From positions 8,370,001-8,434,000 of the forward strand of contig OZ176050.1 of NCBI GenBank assembly GCA_964247055.1: a DNA stretch of 64,000 nt, read 5' to 3'. A model generated the notes under the pieces. That model had not been told where the DNA came from, did no database searches, and saw only the letters and a list, made by a program, of their open reading frames with translations. Made by a program: the position numbers and the translations under genes. How positions within the stretch are numbered: position 1 is the first letter of the stretch; every line of letters begins with the position of its first letter. The DNA comes from Paragordius varius. Lineage: Eukaryota; Nematomorpha. Of the stretch, positions 61,500-64,000 are shown piece by piece.

Positions 61500-61505
61500 T
61501 TTATT
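61500..61505 (-). terminator. Polyadenylation signal AATAAA
   Basis: AATAAA on the minus strand, about 105 nt downstream of the stop codon of the small membrane-protein gene and 25 bp from the Gypsy 3' LTR. The distance suits a short 3' UTR, though this hexamer is common in AT-rich DNA. Confidence 0.4.
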
Positions 61506-61609
61506 ATTATACCCAATTAATGTATTTTCAAAACCAAGTATAAAATTTATATAATTTTGATGTCTTAAAAAATTATTTATCAATATATAGATATTTCTAA
61601 AAGTAATTT

Positions 61610-62142
61610 TCATACTCTTTCAATGGCAGCTATGGCTAAACTAGAGCACACAACTCCGATAATGCTGACCAATATAACAAACGATAACACAATTACTAAA
61701 TATACATGGAATAAAAATAAACTTAAGAATGATAAAAAAATTAACATAAATTCTATGGATTGCTCTATCATAAAATCTAAAATAAAATTATCAACAAAAT
61801 CTATATCAAATTATAAGTAAAATAAATTTATATTAGTTTTATGAAAATAATTTGCCATCATGTAACTTGACTGATTTCCAATCTGCTTGGTGTCAAAGTT
61901 GCTGTTTGGAAACGTTTGTTCTTTCCCATCTATCGTAATGGTCAAATTTAATTTTCCGATTACGCTGTTATCTATTTGCGATACTTTAGCAGATGTGGTT
62001 ATTTCAATAAGTGCCCCAATAATCAAAAGTAGATTAAGACCTAATTTTAAAATAATTAATATACATAGACATATTAATATTATATATATATATATATATA
62101 TAAGGTATCACAATTTAGCGATACATGTTTTAATCCAGGCAT
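61610..62142 (-). CDS. Small membrane protein, three exons, 131 aa, unknown family
   Basis: I assembled this from splice signals. Exon 1 is 62142-62112 (ATG, Met-Pro-Gly-Leu-Lys-His...) and exon 2 is 62040-61867. Exon 3 is 61800-61610, ending in TGA. The introns are 71 and 66 bp, both GT...AG and both phase 1, and the joined length is exactly 132 codons. The product has a hydrophobic segment at residues about 9-27 (CLNLLLIIGALIEITTSA). A polar loop of about 50 residues follows, with a possible N-glycosylation site (NLT), and then about 45 hydrophobic residues, enough for two membrane passes, ending AAIERV. A short N-terminus followed at once by a membrane helix recalls tetraspanin-like proteins, but there is no CCG motif. 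The donors GTGATA and GTTACA are weak. It could be part of a longer gene. AATAAA lies at 61505-61500. Confidence 0.5.
62080..62102. repeat. (TA)n inside a predicted intron
   Basis: A TA tract of about 22 bp lies within intron 1 (62111-62041) of the small membrane-protein gene, which explains why exon 1 is separated from the rest by low-complexity sequence. Confidence 0.8.
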
Positions 62143-62419
62143 GTCACGCTTTTTTCGGTACGCAAAATTGCTTAAAAATGTTAAAAATAGAAAAAATTAG
62201 ATTTCAATCCTAAATTTAGCAGATATATTATCCAAAATATGGAAAATAATAAAAAATCCTAAATATATTCAACCGCAATGATATTTGACTCCTATTTTAA
62301 TCATTCGATGAAAATTGGAACAATTTTTTTTTATTTACGGATTAAAAACCTTCCTTCATAAAGAGCTATTGTAAAGGCGCCTATAAATAGATTAAGTCAT
62401 TATCATTCACTTTTTCAAT

Positions 62420-62745
62420 CACAAGTATAGATAGTTTAATGAAAGAAATTGGGCTTACTAAATCCGAAAAAATAGGAACTTATAAGAAATAAATGAAAAT
62501 AAAATGGGGCAAACATCTGATTAATAACATTTTGGCTAAATTAATATTATATGGATATAGACCACGTTTAAAAGATTTATCATATGTTTGCAGTTCTAAA
62601 GACGGGGGCCCTAGATCGGAGATCGAAAATTGGTAACGAGCCTAGGATAAATGTTGAAAAGTTTTTCAATATTAGTTTCGATACGACAGTCCTATTTAAT
62701 GGAATAAGAAACTTTTTAAAAATAAACACGCATAACAAATACCGC
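62420..62745 (+). other. Coding-like relic, unknown
   Basis: Two plus-strand frames in succession have balanced composition: one from about 62435 (MKEIGLTKSEKIGTYKK, stop, then MKIKWGKHLINNILAKLILY) and one from the ATG at 62584 (RINVEKFFNISFDTTVLFNG). The second runs up to the TIR element at 62750. I do not recognise either. It may be a decayed gene or transposon split by that insertion. Confidence 0.2.
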
Positions 62746-62749
62746 ACTA

Positions 62750-63285
62750 TACCATTTGCACTTCTAGAGTGTCCTTGAACACTTCAAGTTGGTCCTTGAA
62801 CAATTCAAGTTGATCCTTTGACTTTGTTTTGTATTTAACTTTTATCAATCAAATCGTAAATAATATCATCTATTTTATTGTTATTAACCTATTTTCTATT
62901 ATTTAACATAAATTTAAAATCGATATCAACTTTTAATCTTTGAGAAACCGTATATCTTTATTAATTTCTTAAAATAATTTTGGATATTTATAAGATTTTA
63001 ACAAGAATTGAAAAATATAGAAGTTTTCTGAGTTATTAATTAAAATTTTTAATCAAAAACATTTAAAAGTCAATAATTTTATTCAATTGAAAAAAAATAG
63101 TTTGAAACAAAAAAGTGGTTTTTCAATAAAATTTTATTTTAAATGAATAAATATATAATAAATAAAGAAAATTAGCTTAAGTAATAATAAAATAAAAAAT
63201 AAATGCAAACATTATGGTTAAATCAAAATTTATAAATTTTAAGGACCAACTTGAAGTGTTCAAGGCTCTAGAAGTACAAATGGTA
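62750..63285. mobile_element. TIR element, Tc1/mariner-like MITE, 536 bp
   Basis: Inverted ends of nearly 50 bp (TACCATTTGCACTTCTAGAG... and its inverse near 63241-63285) differ by only a few bases and are flanked by TA on both sides (62748-62749, 63286-63287). Inside the left end lie repeated CTTGAAC..TTCAAGTTG motifs. No coding capacity is seen. The TA target and TIR start fit the Tc1/mariner superfamily. Confidence 0.75.
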
Positions 63286-63475
63286 TACACTATAAAAACT
63301 CATAAACTTTATAAAATTTATGGATGATGTTATTTGAATCTGACTAGGTTTATATGAATATTAAAATAATTAGTAACCGCTGTTTGTTTCGATTGGTGGA
63401 AAAATTATTGCTTTAACGAGTGTTTATTTAATGTCATTAACAATTTGATATCTCCATAAAATAAAGTGACCAGAT

Positions 63476-64000
63476 AGGCTGTTTTTCGCAGTACAGTACT
63501 GGGTTTTCGAAAAAAAACCGCGCCCGTACTGCGCTGACTTTTGTACTGCTTTTTGAAATTTTATAAATATGTTTTAATTAGCATTTATTCATACAAGTTT
63601 TGTTTGTAGAATTCGATAGAGTAACCTTAGTTAAAATAAATAAATGGTTTTTTTTGCTCTAAAAAACTCTGGCTCTTAATTTCAATATTTAATTTTTTGC
63701 TTTAATTATACATGGAGTTGGGTTTTGGACCGGTCAAATCGCTTATGAATGCAGCCATTCGCGAAATGGCAGAACTATCAATATTCCAGATTTAGGCCAA
63801 CCTTTCACTCAGGGCTTCCGCAAAAGCGACCTCAAAAATAAACACAAAATAAAAATATTTTAGTAATTTGATCTTTTGAAAATTCATTTTTGTTTCATAT
63901 AGGTTTCAGCTAAATTAAATTTGTTTGAGTTTACTTTAATTATAATTATCAAACGGAAAATTTTTATATTTCCACAACATATTATTTAAATTCAATATAT
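63476..64000 (+). repeat. Hairpin-ended dispersed repeat, copy C (runs off the window)
   Basis: It starts GTGACCAGATAGGCTG with the CGCAGTACAG hairpin start and then follows copies A and B in order (GACCGGTCAAATCGCTTATG, TTTCACTCAGGGC). The copy continues beyond the window end, so its length is unknown. Confidence 0.65.

Noticed and set aside
61887-62213. Plus-strand 108-codon frame
   Set aside because: It overlaps, antisense, the better supported three-exon minus-strand gene and runs through a TA microsatellite.
1-64000. CRISPR arrays, operons, ribosome binding sites, rRNA genes
   Set aside because: None seen. The window is eukaryotic in character, and the tandem arrays present lack spacer structure.

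Overview
The window looks like AT-rich nuclear DNA from an invertebrate animal. By eye about three quarters of the bases are A or T. The evidence is one very long intronless POU class III transcription factor gene, one small gene with 66-71 bp introns, and remains of Gypsy/Mag, hAT, mariner and LINE elements. A flatworm, possibly a planarian, fits the base composition, the Asn-rich protein and the tiny introns, but this is an inference; no marker here settles the phylum.

Layout. 1-7.9 kb is gene-poor AT-rich DNA with a few GC-richer islands and (TA)n tracts. A possible tiny multi-exon gene (+) starts at 7961. The POU gene occupies 9185-14122 (-), with its probable 3' UTR at about 8740-9184 and a cluster of octamer-like sites 1.0-1.3 kb upstream (15100-15390). 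15.4-29.4 kb is a gene desert. From 29.5 kb onward the window is mostly repeats. These are a short hAT relic (29470-29776), a hAT transposon with a perfect 8-bp target duplication (32054-33845), a degenerate satellite block (35560-36345), a mariner relic (42294-42940), a LINE fragment (43059-43524), and two copies of a hairpin-ended repeat, one split by a second hAT. They are followed by an antisense Gypsy fossil (about 46 kb), a larger satellite block (46940-49765) in the opposite orientation to the first, a palindromic insertion (49787-49900) and two related terminal-inverted-repeat elements (51223-51536 and 62750-63285).

The richest part is 55191-61475, a broken Gypsy/Mag-type LTR retrotransposon. 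Its 5' LTR holds a second, short LTR element whose LTRs each carry three perfect POU octamers. Its 3' LTR holds a hAT element with BED and DUF659 remains. Between its RNase H and the end of pol lies an antisense piece of a host GH35 beta-galactosidase gene, joined to an inverted copy of the LTR's first 26 bp. Just past the 3' LTR I could assemble a small three-exon gene (62142-61610, -) for a membrane protein, with matching splice phases and a polyadenylation signal.

The only host genes I would defend are the POU factor (high confidence) and the small membrane protein (moderate). The window also holds a POU factor, a possible octamer-bearing control region upstream of it, and an LTR element whose promoter region carries the same octamer. 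Whether they are connected is a testable idea, not a result.
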